Shown: one piece after another, positions 1-9,437 of the stretch
How the letters are laid out: each line of letters starts with the position of its first letter
How positions within the stretch are numbered: the stretch's first letter is position 1
Assembly: GCA_028279985.1 (NCBI GenBank)
Contig: JANQMR010000005.1
Span: 124,001-188,000 of the forward strand
DNA length: 64,000 bases
Direction: 5' to 3'
Origin: Woeseiaceae bacterium
Lineage (GTDB): Bacteria > Pseudomonadota > Gammaproteobacteria > Steroidobacterales > Woeseiaceae
Notes under the pieces: model-generated
Seen by the model: the letters and a program-made list of their open reading frames with translations, nothing else
Told to the model about the DNA's origin: nothing
Databases searched by the model: none
Position numbers and translations under genes: made by a program

Positions 1-171
1 GCCGCCGAAGACGGCGGCCAGCGCGTCGTCGTCTTTGGCCAGTTCACCGATACCCAGTGTTCCGGCGAGATCGTCGTTGAAGGCGAGCAACACCGGGGCC
101 GGAACGGATGCGGGTTCGACCCGGGCGTAGAAGTGCTTCGGAAGTCTCGCGTAGCTGTTGTCGAAAGTCAT
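1..171 (-). CDS. selO: Protein adenylyltransferase SelO, N-terminal part (cut by window edge)
   Basis: Reading leftwards from an ATG at 171, 57 codons stay open to the window edge. The opening MTFDNSYARLPKHFYARV, followed by a segment with LLAFNDDLAGTLGI, matches the start of the SelO/YdiU pseudokinase family (FDNSYARLP, FYARV, then N..LA..LG). SelO is known to transfer AMP to Ser, Thr or Tyr of target proteins, using a kinase fold with inverted ATP binding, and is linked to redox stress. Only the extreme N-terminus is visible, so catalytic residues cannot be checked. The gene diverges from the DUF3187 gene, and a 10-bp tandem repeat (TCGTCTCGGG, 181-200) sits just upstream. Confidence 0.85.
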   Translation of the reverse strand, partial: MTFDNSYARLPKHFYARVEPASVPAPVLLAFNDDLAGTLGIGELAKDDDALAAVFGG

Positions 172-368
172 CGCGCCGGGTCGTCTCGGGTCGTCTCGGG
201 TCGTCTACTGGGTCTTATTGTCTGGAGCGTATGTATTATGGGGTCCTGGGACCGCAATATTCTAGACTCATTCTCGAGGGCTCGCACTTCGCTTATGCCG
301 AGCCTGGGTCGTGTGTCGGGCCATCGATTTCACCAACTGTCACGGCGGGGCGTTATGATCGCGCTACC

Positions 369-1406
369 ATGACTACCCTGGGCTCAAAACCGACAACGGC
401 GGCATCCGCCGTGTTCATCCGCTTCGCGACCGTGCTGTTGACGCTGGTTGCGGCACCCTCTGCGGCCGAGGTTCTCGGCGATCGCGAAAGCGGCCCGTTG
501 TCGGGTCTGTTCGGCCTGCCGGATAGCACCGAGGGGGCGACTTTGCCGGCTTCGGGTCAAAACGTGTTGGAAGTATCGCTGCGTACGTCCAGCCATTCCA
601 ACGTGGACATGGCCGACGACGAAAGCCTGGTATTCGATGGAGAGACTACGCGACTGCGGCTGCGGTATCGTCGGGGGATCGGCGAGAGGCTCGAGCTTGG
701 CGTAGAAGCGGGGTATGTCTGGCACCAGTCCGGCACTCTGGACTCGCTCATCGAGGGCTGGCATGGCATTTTCGGTCTTCCCGACGGCGATCGGCGTGAC
801 CGGCCCGAAGATGCGCTGGAGATTCTGTACGCGGATTCGCGGGGCACGCGGCTTGCGCTTCGCGACAACACGCATGGCATCGGCGACCTCCGGCTGATCG
901 CAGGTTGGCGGCTTGCGTCGGGTGCGGATCGGGATACCGCGCTTCGGCTCGGCCTCAAGCTGCCGACGGGCGAGGGTGACGAGCTTCTGGGTAGCGGCGG
1001 TGTCGATTTCAGTATCGGGCTGGCCGGCGACTACAGGCGGGTGGCCGGCAGCGATCGACTCACCGGATTCTACCGGCTGGATGCCGTTTATCTCGGCGAG
1101 CCGGATTTTCTCGCCGACCGGCACGAATCTTTCGTTGGTCAGATTGCAGGCGGCTTAGGCTACCGGATGACGGCAGCGATCGAGCTTCTGGCGCAGGGAA
1201 AATGGCGCTCGGCGATCTACGACTCGGCCGTCGATTCCGTCGGCGATGCGGCGCTGACACTCACTTTCGGCGGTAATCTCCGGTTGTCCGAGCGCTGGCT
1301 GATGAGCCTTGCGGTCACCGAGGACCTACGGGTGCAGTCCGCCCCGGACGTCAGTTTCGAGTTGGCGCTGCGTTATCGCCCGGCGCATCGTGCCGGGCGT
1401 CGGTGA
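369..1406 (+). CDS. DUF3187 family outer-membrane beta-barrel-like protein
   Basis: A 345-residue protein. The chosen ATG gives a hydrophobic export signal (TVLLTLVAAPSAAE) at about residues 17-33; the open frame upstream to 108 is not protein-like. The mature part has alternating amphipathic strands with many Gly, Tyr and Arg (LRLRYRRGIGERLELGVEAGY, split here as LRLRYRRGIG and ERLELGVEAGY) and a substrate-free barrel character, as in the DUF3187 family of Gram-negative outer-membrane proteins. No function is established for the family. An ATG at 355 with a better upstream GGCGGGG opens only a five-codon frame, whose stop overlaps the start used here, so translational coupling is possible. 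No operon partner. Confidence 0.7.
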   Translation: MTTLGSKPTTAASAVFIRFATVLLTLVAAPSAAEVLGDRESGPLSGLFGLPDSTEGATLPASGQNVLEVSLRTSSHSNVDMADDESLVFDGETTRLRLRYRRGIGERLELGVEAGYVWHQSGTLDSLIEGWHGIFGLPDGDRRDRPEDALEILYADSRGTRLALRDNTHGIGDLRLIAGWRLASGADRDTALRLGLKLPTGEGDELLGSGGVDFSIGLAGDYRRVAGSDRLTGFYRLDAVYLGEPDFLADRHESFVGQIAGGLGYRMTAAIELLAQGKWRSAIYDSAVDSVGDAALTLTFGGNLRLSERWLMSLAVTEDLRVQSAPDVSFELALRYRPAHRAGRR

Positions 1407-1482
1407 ACCGGAGCCGCTCCTGGCTGGCAGGGCAGCGGCTTTCATCCGGGTAACCGCGCGTCGGACTTTCGACCGGCTCGAT

Positions 1483-3960
1483 CTAATCGCAAGCATCCGG
1501 TCGATCGATTCGGATCGCGCTGATCGACAGGCGGCTCTTTTCAGTCGATCTCAACAGCAGCGGATGCCGGATGTTGCCGAGATCCAGGCCGAGGTCGGCA
1601 AACTCCCGCAAACCGATACGGACCGAACGCCAGATGCCGGGTGCGACGTCCCCGATACGGTCCCCGAGCGAAAAGCCGAGCGGCCGGTCGTCCGCGCCGA
1701 TCATCTCGATCCGGATGTCGCCGGCGGGCGTATCCATTCTGAGGTCGAAACAAAGCGCGGCATCGGCGGCGAGAAACGCGTCGAGATTGAGCGGGTCGCC
1801 CGCACTCAGCAGAAACCGCGCTTCGCCTGCGCCGCTCCATGTGATCAGCCACGTATCTTCCTGAATGTTCCGGTCGCGGGCATCCACGCGAATCTCGCCG
1901 ACCCGGCCGGTAGACTTGGTGCCTGAGCTCGGCAGCACCGCGCGCGTTTCCTCACCGCTTTGTAGCAGGATCTTCCACGGCTCTACGAAACCGCGGGTGA
2001 AGATGTTTAACGGCCTGAAGCGGCGGGACCCGTCGGTCCCCGATTCCGGAAGACGTCCTGGCAGCTCGCAGCGATCGTTGAGCCCGAGCCCGAATCCGAG
2101 CGGAAAAAGCGGCGGAGACTCGGCGGCGGGTTGTCCCGCAGACGTCAGGCCGCCGGGCCATGCAAAGCCGAGTCGGCCCGTAAAATCCACCTGTTCGCCT
2201 TCGTCGCCCGGTTCGAACAGCGGCGCGGCGACACGCTCGCCTGCCGAACCGGGTAACCAGGCCACGACAAAGGCGTCGGATGCGTTCAGTTCCGTGTTGA
2301 CGTAAAGCGGCCGGCCCGTCAGGAATACCGATACGACGGGTATGCCCTGAGCCTTCAGTGACGACAACAGCTCCAGCGTCGGGCGGACGCGCGGCAACAC
2401 GCCTTCCGCGTGCCAGAACTTGATGTCGACCTCGAACTCGAGTGTGTCCCTGTCGCCGTACCACTCTGCATAAGGCGCTTCTCCGAATACGACAATCGCG
2501 ACGTCGGGCCGCTCGTCGAAAACGCCGTCCGGCGCGACCGTGAGTCGGCCGCCGCCTTGTCGTATTCGTGCGCTGATGCCGTCCAGGATCGACGAAGCTT
2601 GAGGAAAGTCGTCCGGCAATACGCCGCGGCCCTGCCAGGTGATCGACCAGCCGCCCATTTGTTTTTCCAGGTTTTGCGCCGCGTCGCCGGCGACCAGCAC
2701 ATGCAGGTTCCCCGCCAACGGCAGCAAGCCATTGCGATTTTTGAGCAGGACCAGGGACTCTTGTACCGCCTGTGCGGCGACGTCGAGATGTGCGGGGGCG
2801 CCGAAACGAGAGGTGGCATCGACGACTTCAGACTCCGGCCATTCTTTGTCGAACAGCCCGGCACGGAACTTGACGCGCAACACGCGCCGCACGGCATCTT
2901 CGATGCGGCTTTCGGGAATGACCCCCGTCCTGACTTCGGCAAGCGTGTTCTCGAGCAGCTCACGCCAGTCCTCTGGCACCATGATGACGTCGACCCCGGC
3001 GTTCAACGCCGGCGCGCACTCCGTTCTCGAACAGCCCGGCACGAAGGCGTGGCCGTTCCAGTCGCCGATGACGAAGCCGTCGAATCCGATACATTCTTTC
3101 AGCACCGTCGTCAGTAGATAACGGCTGCCGTGCACCGGCTCGCCGTTCCAGGAACTGAAGGAAGCCATGATCACCTGAGCGCCGGCCGCCAGGCCGCTGA
3201 GATAGGGGAGGCCATGGATGTCGCACAGAGTTTGCTCGTCCACGCGCGTATCGCCGCGATCGATGCCGAGATGAGTGCCGCCGTCGCCGACGAAATGCTT
3301 CAAGGTCGCGATGACGGCGCCGTCGCCGAACGCCCGGCCGGACGAATCCCGTTGCAGGCCTTCGATCATCGCTTTGGAAAAACGGCTCACCAGTTGCGGA
3401 TCTTCGGCAAAGCTCTCGTACGTTCTACCCCAGCGATAGTCGCCGGCAACCGAGACCGACGGCGAAAACGCACAGCGGATGCCGGTCGCCGACATCTCCA
3501 GCGCCGTGCATCTGGCAACCTGCCGGACGAGATCCGGATTACGGGTAGCGCCCAGACCGATGTTGTGCGGGAATATCGTCGCCCCTCGCACGTTGTTGTG
3601 TCCGTGAACCGCATCGGTCGCCCACAGCACCGGGACGGGCGTTCGGCCGCCGTCGGTGCGCATCGCCGCCCGGTGATACGATTCCGCGAGCTCCAGCCAG
3701 TCGCGGCGGCGGGCATTGCGGTCGTTGTGCGGGAACGACCCGCCCCCGTTCAGCACCGAGCCCAGGCCGTGACGCATCACGTCTTCCGGCGTCGCGTGCT
3801 GAATCTCCGCCTGAATGAGCTGGCCTACCTTTTCCTCGAGCGAAAGGCGGTCCAGCACGGCGTCGACCCGGCTTTCCAGCGCGGGGTCGGGTGGGATCGC
3901 CGCGTCGATTCGCGGCCAGATTTCAGCGTCGTCGATCCTTAGCGTGCTCTGTTCATCCAT
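1483..3960 (-). CDS. Glycoside hydrolase family 3, ExoP-like beta-glucosidase
   Basis: An 825-residue GH3 enzyme that would release glucose from the non-reducing end of beta-glucans or their oligomers. The N-terminal barrel (about 30-390) carries the GH3 blocks LSLEEKVGQLIQ, WATDAVHGHNN, FSPSVSVAGDYRWGRTYESF and KHFVGDGGT; the nucleophile is Asp about 300 in GFVIGDWNGH. An alpha/beta sandwich domain follows, then a C-terminal beta-rich extension (about 650-825) as in ExoP-type exo-beta-glucanases. No signal peptide is visible, so it is predicted cytosolic or uses an unrecognised start, whereas many ExoP relatives are exported. A palindromic LacI-type site lies 68 bp upstream, and the symporter gene upstream shares its strand. 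Confidence 0.9.
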   Translation of the reverse strand: MDEQSTLRIDDAEIWPRIDAAIPPDPALESRVDAVLDRLSLEEKVGQLIQAEIQHATPEDVMRHGLGSVLNGGGSFPHNDRNARRRDWLELAESYHRAAMRTDGGRTPVPVLWATDAVHGHNNVRGATIFPHNIGLGATRNPDLVRQVARCTALEMSATGIRCAFSPSVSVAGDYRWGRTYESFAEDPQLVSRFSKAMIEGLQRDSSGRAFGDGAVIATLKHFVGDGGTHLGIDRGDTRVDEQTLCDIHGLPYLSGLAAGAQVIMASFSSWNGEPVHGSRYLLTTVLKECIGFDGFVIGDWNGHAFVPGCSRTECAPALNAGVDVIMVPEDWRELLENTLAEVRTGVIPESRIEDAVRRVLRVKFRAGLFDKEWPESEVVDATSRFGAPAHLDVAAQAVQESLVLLKNRNGLLPLAGNLHVLVAGDAAQNLEKQMGGWSITWQGRGVLPDDFPQASSILDGISARIRQGGGRLTVAPDGVFDERPDVAIVVFGEAPYAEWYGDRDTLEFEVDIKFWHAEGVLPRVRPTLELLSSLKAQGIPVVSVFLTGRPLYVNTELNASDAFVVAWLPGSAGERVAAPLFEPGDEGEQVDFTGRLGFAWPGGLTSAGQPAAESPPLFPLGFGLGLNDRCELPGRLPESGTDGSRRFRPLNIFTRGFVEPWKILLQSGEETRAVLPSSGTKSTGRVGEIRVDARDRNIQEDTWLITWSGAGEARFLLSAGDPLNLDAFLAADAALCFDLRMDTPAGDIRIEMIGADDRPLGFSLGDRIGDVAPGIWRSVRIGLREFADLGLDLGNIRHPLLLRSTEKSRLSISAIRIDRPDACD

Positions 3961-4027
3961 GGTTGAAATCTCGTTGTTGTTGCGTGCTGTTTACGAGGCG
4001 GCGCACTGTACCTACGAGGCACGTCGA

Positions 4028-4041
4028 TGACAACGTTATCG
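4028..4041. promoter_or_regulatory. LacI-type operator upstream of the GH3 gene
   Basis: TGACAACGTTATCG is a near-perfect palindrome centred on CG and matches the three other copies in this locus (consensus TGACARCGYTRTCA). It lies in the 137-bp gap between the symporter and the GH3 gene, so it could control the GH3 gene separately. The binding protein is inferred to be the LacI regulator at 5545. Confidence 0.65.
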
Positions 4042-4097
4042 GCACCGGCCGATCGTTACGGAAACGACGTTCATAACGACGGTCATCATGCGGCAGG

Positions 4098-5447
4098 TCA
4101 CGCAGCAGGCGACTTCGACAGCTCGGCGGATATGCGCTGCACCTCGTCGTCTCCCAGTGGATACATCAGCATGACCAAGGCGGCGCCGACGCCGACGACG
4201 CCCGGGATCACACTGAACATCAGCCGGATTCCGTCGATGGCTTCCGGGGATTGCGCGGCGTTGGCCTCGAAGCCGTACCAGGCGAGCAGCCATCCGGTAG
4301 CGGCGCCGCCCAGCGTCCAGCCCATCTTTTGCGCGAAGGTGGCGGCCGAGAAAACCAGCCCGGTGGCCCGGCGCTTGTTGCGGTAAGCCGAATAATCCGC
4401 GCAGTCCGCATACATGGCCCACACGATCGGCGTCGTCGGTCCGGCGCAGAGCGATGCCAGCACCTGGATGACCAGCAGCGTGTAGTAGTTCTCCGGAGCG
4501 ACCAGATAGAACGACGATGCCAGAAGACCCGAGGCCATCGTTGCCGCGATGAAAACCCGCTTCTTGCCGAAGCGTCGGGTCAACCAGGGCGCGAGCGCCA
4601 CGCCCACCAATATTGCGACGGTGCCCGTCACCAGAAAGCCGCTGGCCAGCACCTCGTTGCCCACGACATACTTGAAGTAGTACACGACCGTGCCGCTGCG
4701 GATGGACGTGAAGGTAAGATTGAACAGGCCGACCAGAAACAGCACCAGCCACGGGATATTCGTCATCAAATCGCCAATATCCCGTTTCAGGTTGGTCTTT
4801 ACCGTCGAATCCACGGCGACCCGTTCGCGGGTGCTCGCGAATGTCACCAGGAACAGCGCCGCGGCGATCGCGCCGAACAACATCATCGTGCGCTGAAAAC
4901 CGAGCTGCTGGTCGCCGTCGCCGAAGTACTGTACCAGCGGTAGCGTCGTCGCCTGTACGATCAGGCCGCCGGCGAAGGCGAATAGGAACCGGTAAGACGA
5001 GACGGACGTTCTTTCCAGGGTGTTGGGCGAGATGACGCCCATCAGGGCGGAGTAGGGGATGTTCACCACCGTGTACACCATCATCATGACGCCGTAGGTG
5101 ACGTAGGCGTAAACCAGCTTCGGTATCGGATCCAGGTCCGGCGTGGTGAACGTCAACACCCCCGCGATCGCAAACGGTATTGCGCCCCACAGGATGTAGG
5201 GCCTGAACTTCCCCCACCGGGTGTTCGTGCGATCGGCGAGAATGCCGACGATCGGATCGTTGACCGTGTCCCAAAGGCGGGTGACCAGGAGCATCGTTCC
5301 GGCCGCCGCGGCGGAGATGCCGAATACGTCGGTGTAAAAGAACAGCAGGTAGATCATGAAAGTCTGGAAGAACAGGTTCGAGGCTGTATCTCCCAGGCCG
5401 TAACCCACCTTTTCGCCGACGCCCAGTCTTCTTTCAGTGCCGGTCAT
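4098..5447 (-). CDS. GPH-family (glycoside-pentoside-hexuronide) sugar:cation symporter
   Basis: 449 residues with about twelve hydrophobic segments. The start GEKVGYGLGDTASNLFFQ and the loop motif with NDPIVGILADRTNTRWGKFR are diagnostic of the GPH branch of the major facilitator superfamily (relatives of MelB, YicJ and XylP). It would import a mono- or oligosaccharide with Na+ or H+ across the inner membrane, probably the product passing through the TonB receptor encoded at 6817 and cleaved by the GH3 enzyme. A GGGGGG Shine-Dalgarno lies about 7 bp before the ATG. The gene diverges from the LacI regulator and has a LacI-type palindrome 19-32 bp before its start. Confidence 0.9.
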   Translation of the reverse strand: MTGTERRLGVGEKVGYGLGDTASNLFFQTFMIYLLFFYTDVFGISAAAAGTMLLVTRLWDTVNDPIVGILADRTNTRWGKFRPYILWGAIPFAIAGVLTFTTPDLDPIPKLVYAYVTYGVMMMVYTVVNIPYSALMGVISPNTLERTSVSSYRFLFAFAGGLIVQATTLPLVQYFGDGDQQLGFQRTMMLFGAIAAALFLVTFASTRERVAVDSTVKTNLKRDIGDLMTNIPWLVLFLVGLFNLTFTSIRSGTVVYYFKYVVGNEVLASGFLVTGTVAILVGVALAPWLTRRFGKKRVFIAATMASGLLASSFYLVAPENYYTLLVIQVLASLCAGPTTPIVWAMYADCADYSAYRNKRRATGLVFSAATFAQKMGWTLGGAATGWLLAWYGFEANAAQSPEAIDGIRLMFSVIPGVVGVGAALVMLMYPLGDDEVQRISAELSKSPAA

Positions 5448-5465
5448 GTCATCCCCCCGATATTA

Positions 5466-5479
5466 TGACAGCGTTATCA
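5466..5479. promoter_or_regulatory. LacI-type operator between symporter and lacI-like gene
   Basis: TGACAGCGTTATCA in the 97-bp divergent gap. It is close to the symporter start and could also autoregulate the regulator. It differs by two bases from the perfect palindrome at 6735. Confidence 0.7.
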
Positions 5480-5544
5480 TAAAACCTTGCGATCTTGCGC
5501 TGAATCTCGGAAGATGGCAAGGGTTTCACATTGTCAGGACGTGA

Positions 5545-6588
5545 ATGCCAATGAGCCAGCGCGCACACCGGCGCACGACCACAACCATCAAACAGGTGGC
5601 CGAGCTCGCAAAGGTTTCGATCAAGACCGTGTCCCGGGTAATGAACGACGAGGGCAATGTCTCGCCCGCGACGCGCGACCAGGTACTGACCGCGGCGCAA
5701 CGCCTCAACTACCGGCCGAACATGGCCGCCAGGCGCTTGGCCAGTCGACGATCCTTCATGATCTGCCTGTTGTATGACACGGCTGCGTCCGACTATATGG
5801 TCGAAGTACAGTTCGGCGTCATGGAGCGCTGCGACGCCGATCACTACAACCTGCTGATCCGCCCGTGTGGCGACGTGACCACCCGCCAGATCAAGCAGAC
5901 GCTCGAACAGATCATTCTGCAAAGTAATGCGGACGGCTTCATTCTGGGCCCGCCGCTTGCCGACAACAGGTCGATCATCACCTTGCTGGAACAGCACGGC
6001 GTTCCGTTCGTGCGAATATCGCAATCGCCGAAGAAAGCGAAAGAGCCCTGCGTCGGGGTCGAGGACACTCAGGCGGCGCACCGGCTCGTCACCCTTCTGA
6101 TCGAGAAGGGGCACCGCAGAATCGGGATCATTCGCGGGAACCCCAAACACGGTTCGGCGACGGACCGCCTGAACGGGTACCGGCGCGCCTTGGTGGAACA
6201 CGATATTCCGATACGCGACGATTTGGTCGTGGATGGGAGTTACGAGTTCGAAGACGGCGTGGACGGCGCAAAACGCCTGTTGAGCCTACCGAAACGGCAG
6301 CGTCCGACAGCCATATTCGCGTGTAACGACCACATGGCGCTCGGAGTTCTGCAATATGCCGGCGCATCGGGTATCGAGGTGCCCGGCGAGCTGGCGGTCT
6401 GCGGATTCGACGACATCGAGTTCGCGCGCTTCGTCTGGCCCGGCCTGACTACCGTCAATCAGCCGATACGCGGTGTTGCGCGGACGGCGGCCGATTTGCT
6501 GATTCGCCAACTCAAGGGCGAATACCTGGAGGGCGTGTCGATTCGACTGCCGGCGACCGTGGTGGAGCGGGAGTCCACGGGGGGTTAG
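5545..6588 (+). CDS. LacI-family transcriptional regulator
   Basis: 347 residues. Residues about 14-60 are a LacI helix-turn-helix and hinge (TIKQVAELAKVSIKTVSRVMN, given here as TIKQVAELAKVS then IKTVSRVMN; hinge NYRPNMAARRLA). The rest is a periplasmic-binding-protein-like sensor ending in the dimer-core motif CGFDDIEFA. It should bind a sugar and release operators. AGGA at 5536-5539 can serve ATG 5545 or the in-frame ATG 5551. Four matching palindromes near the GH3, symporter and TonB-receptor genes suggest that these are its targets. The inducer is unknown; context suggests a beta-glucan product. Confidence 0.92.
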   Translation: MPMSQRAHRRTTTTIKQVAELAKVSIKTVSRVMNDEGNVSPATRDQVLTAAQRLNYRPNMAARRLASRRSFMICLLYDTAASDYMVEVQFGVMERCDADHYNLLIRPCGDVTTRQIKQTLEQIILQSNADGFILGPPLADNRSIITLLEQHGVPFVRISQSPKKAKEPCVGVEDTQAAHRLVTLLIEKGHRRIGIIRGNPKHGSATDRLNGYRRALVEHDIPIRDDLVVDGSYEFEDGVDGAKRLLSLPKRQRPTAIFACNDHMALGVLQYAGASGIEVPGELAVCGFDDIEFARFVWPGLTTVNQPIRGVARTAADLLIRQLKGEYLEGVSIRLPATVVERESTGG

Positions 6589-6733
6589 GGCGGTACGCGT
6601 CCGAGGCGTACAAGACGGCTTGCAGCCGAATCCAGAGGTCCTGACTGTAGCCACGCTTTGCGGTTGCAAGGCCGCGCTAGACGAATGCGGCGCATTTGCG
6701 GTCACAATTGTTTCCGACAAAATCGTTCTGGTC

Positions 6734-6762
6734 TTGACAGCGCTGTCATTTTTGACTAATTT
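6734..6762 (+). promoter_or_regulatory. Promoter of the TonB receptor with overlapping operator O1
   Basis: A -35 TTGACA (6734-6739) and -10 TAATTT (6757-6762) are 17 bp apart. The perfect palindrome TGACAGCGCTGTCA (6735-6748) covers the -35, the expected place for a LacI repressor to block RNA polymerase. Confidence 0.75.
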
Positions 6763-6763
6763 T

Positions 6764-6777
6764 TGACAACGCTGTCA
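6764..6777. promoter_or_regulatory. LacI-type operator O2 at the TonB receptor start site
   Basis: TGACAACGCTGTCA, centred 29 bp (about three helical turns) from O1 and placed near the predicted transcription start. The two sites on one helix face suggest cooperative binding. Confidence 0.75.
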
Positions 6778-6816
6778 AAGTTCGATGTCAATGGTTCGAT
6801 AGTCAATGGGGGGAAC

Positions 6817-9408
6817 ATGACGATTCAACGATTTGCAGTGCCGATCGCGTTTACAGCCGCAATTGCGGTGCTTCCGGCGGAACTGGCCCGGGCGCAAGGT
6901 GACCCGGGCGCAGGTTCGGTCATCGAGGAAATTGTCGTTACCGTCGAACGGCGGGCCCAGTCGCTACAGGAGTACGCGGGTACGGCGCAGGCGTTCTCGC
7001 CGGAGGATCTCGCCCGAGACGGTATCGGCTCGGAGTTCAGGAACCTGTCTTTTTCGGTGCCGGGGCTCAATGTGTCCAATCAGGAGGGTAACCTCGAGAT
7101 TTTCCTGCGCGGAGTCGGCTCCTCGAACAACACCGAGTTGGGCGATCCTGCCGTCGCTTCTCACATCAACGGTGTCTACATTCCGCGTCCGCGGGGTCTC
7201 GGCGTTCAGTTCTACGATGTAGAGCGCGTCGAGATCAACAAGGGGCCGCAGGGGACCCTGCGCGGCCGCAACGCGGTAGCGGGTTCGGTAAACATCGTCA
7301 CGGCGCGGCCGAATCCGTCCGCGATCGAAGGCTACATGCAGGCGGAATTCGGTAACTACAACCAGCGTTCGTATCAGGCGGCGCTGAACATGCCGCTCGG
7401 GGACGATCTCGCGGTACGGATCGCGGGTTTCGGCGAGCAGAAAGACGCCTCTTTCAACAATGTAGGCGTGAACCAGAACCTCGAGGCCGCGGGCGTCGAA
7501 GACGAATTGGCCGGCAGGCTTTCGGTTCTGTACGAACCGAACGACAGGCTGTCGGTTTTTGCCGTCGCCGACATCGTGGATGAACAGGGCACCGGTTATC
7601 CGGGCGCCCAGATGTTCAATGCGTTTGCCAACCAAGGTTTTTCCTTCGACGATCTCGAACCCCGCGATATCGTCTACCGGGGCACCCAGGGCGCGCTCGA
7701 CAGCGAAACCTGGGGTATTGCCGCGACGATCACCTATGATTTCGGCCCGCTCGTTCTCGAATATACGGGCAGCTACCGTGAGCTCGATTTCAACCAGACC
7801 AACGCGTCGAACGAACAGGTCGATTTTCCGGGTCGGGATCTGTCCATCGGCGGTGTGGACTACGACAACTACTCGACGGTCTACTGGCAGCAGGAGTCCG
7901 AGTCGCTGATCAACGAGCTGCGCGTCTATTCACCGGACGATGCCCGCCTGCGCTGGACGGCAGGTATATTCTCCCTCGACGAGGACCAGAACGTCGGCTT
8001 TTTCTCGCTCAACGACAAAGGCATATTCTTCTCCGGCGTCGAGTTTACGATGCCGGAAGTCGAAGCCGAGTCCACCGCCGGTTACATCGATGCCACCTTC
8101 GACCTGACGGATGTCGTTCGTATCAAAGCCGGTGTGCGTTACACCGACGAGTCCAAGTTCCGCCGCGGCATCGGCGGCAACTGGACTCTCGGTCTAGGCA
8201 GCGACGGCGGTTGCTGTTTCTCGACGCGGCTGGGTACCGAAGGATTCATCCCGGCGTTTCAGAGCCGCCCGAGTTTTGTCGCGCCGTCGACCAACGCGGA
8301 GGCCGCCCGGTTTTTGCTCGACGGCGCCGTGAGCTTCGGCGCGCGGGACACGCTGCCGGCGCAAATCGACGGTGTGATCGACGGCAGCATGCCGAACGGC
8401 ACCTGCGTCGATCGTTTCGATACCAATGGCGGCGGCTCCCAGGTCTGTCCGCCGAACGGCGAGCACAGCTTCTTCGTGCTCGGCGCCCCGGGTGCGCAGA
8501 TTGGAGAATCGAGCTTCGATTACTGGAACTGGCGCATCGGTATCGAATTCGATCTCTGGTCCGATACCCTGGTCTACGCAAGCGTGTCGACCGGCACCAA
8601 AGCCGGCGGTTTCAACGACAACATCGATGTGAACCTCGCACCGGGCTTCGATCCGGAAGACCTGACCGCATTCGAGGTCGGCACCAAGAACATATTGCAG
8701 CTCGGTGATACGCCGGTCGTATTCAACGCAAGCGCGTTCTTCTACGACTACCAGGACCAGGTATTCCAGACCTTGGCCCAGACCGCGCAGGTGGGCGGCA
8801 CCAGCGGCTTCTCGCTTCTGAACCAGAATGTCGCCGATTCCGAAATCCTGGGGCTGGAAATCGAAAGCGCCGTGGAACTGCCCAATGAGTTCAGCCTGGG
8901 CGCGAACCTGCTGCTGATGAATGCCGAAATCCAGAGCGGTGAGCTGGCCGACGTTCGGGGACAGGACTTCGGCGTCTCCCCCACGGTCGGCAATATCGAC
9001 CTCAGCGGCAACGACCTGCCGTTGGCGTCCGACGTGAACCTGGTGCTGAAACTGAGCCAGGATCTCGACCTGTTCGGCGGCTACGCGGACTGGCAGGTGT
9101 TGGCCAATTATCGATCGTCTTACCATCAGAGCCCGTTCAACCACGACAACGTGGTTCGGCCGGAAGGCTCGACCATTTGTGGATCGAGCGATGCGATCGT
9201 TTGCGGCTTCGAACAAGAGCAGGACGGGTTCTGGACCGTGAACCTCAACGCCGGTATCAGCTACGATCTCTGGCGTTTGGAGTTGTTCGCGACCAACTTG
9301 TTCGACGAGGTTGCGAGTCAAAAGGCGCTCCTCGGCAACAACCTGAACCTGCGCTTCCTGAATCTCCCCAGAACCTACGGCGTTCGCCTGAGGGTCGATC
9401 TACAGTAA
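6817..9408 (+). CDS. TonB-dependent outer-membrane receptor
   Basis: 863 residues from the ATG behind a GGGGGG Shine-Dalgarno; frame extension to 6763 would run into the operator. A signal peptide (about 1-26, ending ARA) is followed by a TonB-box-like IEEIVVTVERR and a plug domain (LEIFLRGVG, VERVEINKGPQGTLRGRNAVAGSVNIV). A 22-strand barrel follows, ending in the aromatic-rich SQKALLGNNLNLRFL region and a terminal LRVDLQ. It resembles receptors annotated for iron in Sphingomonas-type genomes, but the LacI-controlled context with GH3 and GPH genes argues for an oligosaccharide. It is transcribed alone and ends at a strong hairpin. Confidence 0.92.
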   Translation: MTIQRFAVPIAFTAAIAVLPAELARAQGDPGAGSVIEEIVVTVERRAQSLQEYAGTAQAFSPEDLARDGIGSEFRNLSFSVPGLNVSNQEGNLEIFLRGVGSSNNTELGDPAVASHINGVYIPRPRGLGVQFYDVERVEINKGPQGTLRGRNAVAGSVNIVTARPNPSAIEGYMQAEFGNYNQRSYQAALNMPLGDDLAVRIAGFGEQKDASFNNVGVNQNLEAAGVEDELAGRLSVLYEPNDRLSVFAVADIVDEQGTGYPGAQMFNAFANQGFSFDDLEPRDIVYRGTQGALDSETWGIAATITYDFGPLVLEYTGSYRELDFNQTNASNEQVDFPGRDLSIGGVDYDNYSTVYWQQESESLINELRVYSPDDARLRWTAGIFSLDEDQNVGFFSLNDKGIFFSGVEFTMPEVEAESTAGYIDATFDLTDVVRIKAGVRYTDESKFRRGIGGNWTLGLGSDGGCCFSTRLGTEGFIPAFQSRPSFVAPSTNAEAARFLLDGAVSFGARDTLPAQIDGVIDGSMPNGTCVDRFDTNGGGSQVCPPNGEHSFFVLGAPGAQIGESSFDYWNWRIGIEFDLWSDTLVYASVSTGTKAGGFNDNIDVNLAPGFDPEDLTAFEVGTKNILQLGDTPVVFNASAFFYDYQDQVFQTLAQTAQVGGTSGFSLLNQNVADSEILGLEIESAVELPNEFSLGANLLLMNAEIQSGELADVRGQDFGVSPTVGNIDLSGNDLPLASDVNLVLKLSQDLDLFGGYADWQVLANYRSSYHQSPFNHDNVVRPEGSTICGSSDAIVCGFEQEQDGFWTVNLNAGISYDLWRLELFATNLFDEVASQKALLGNNLNLRFLNLPRTYGVRLRVDLQ

Positions 9409-9426
9409 GTCAGAGGTAAGTCAGAG
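9406..9426 (+). repeat. 10-bp tandem duplication covering the receptor stop codon
   Basis: TAAGTCAGAG occurs twice with a single G between. The first TAA is the stop codon of the TonB receptor. It is one of many short border duplications in the window. Confidence 0.8.
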
Positions 9427-9437
9427 TCTTTTCTCGC

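Noticed and set aside
108..368. N-terminal extension of the DUF3187 protein to 108
   Set aside because: The extension is opposite the selO start and has no protein character; a signal peptide begins at ATG 369.
8194..9321. 375-codon open frame antisense to the TonB receptor
   Set aside because: It is the complement of a well-supported receptor gene; the translation has no domain character and arises from high GC codon bias.
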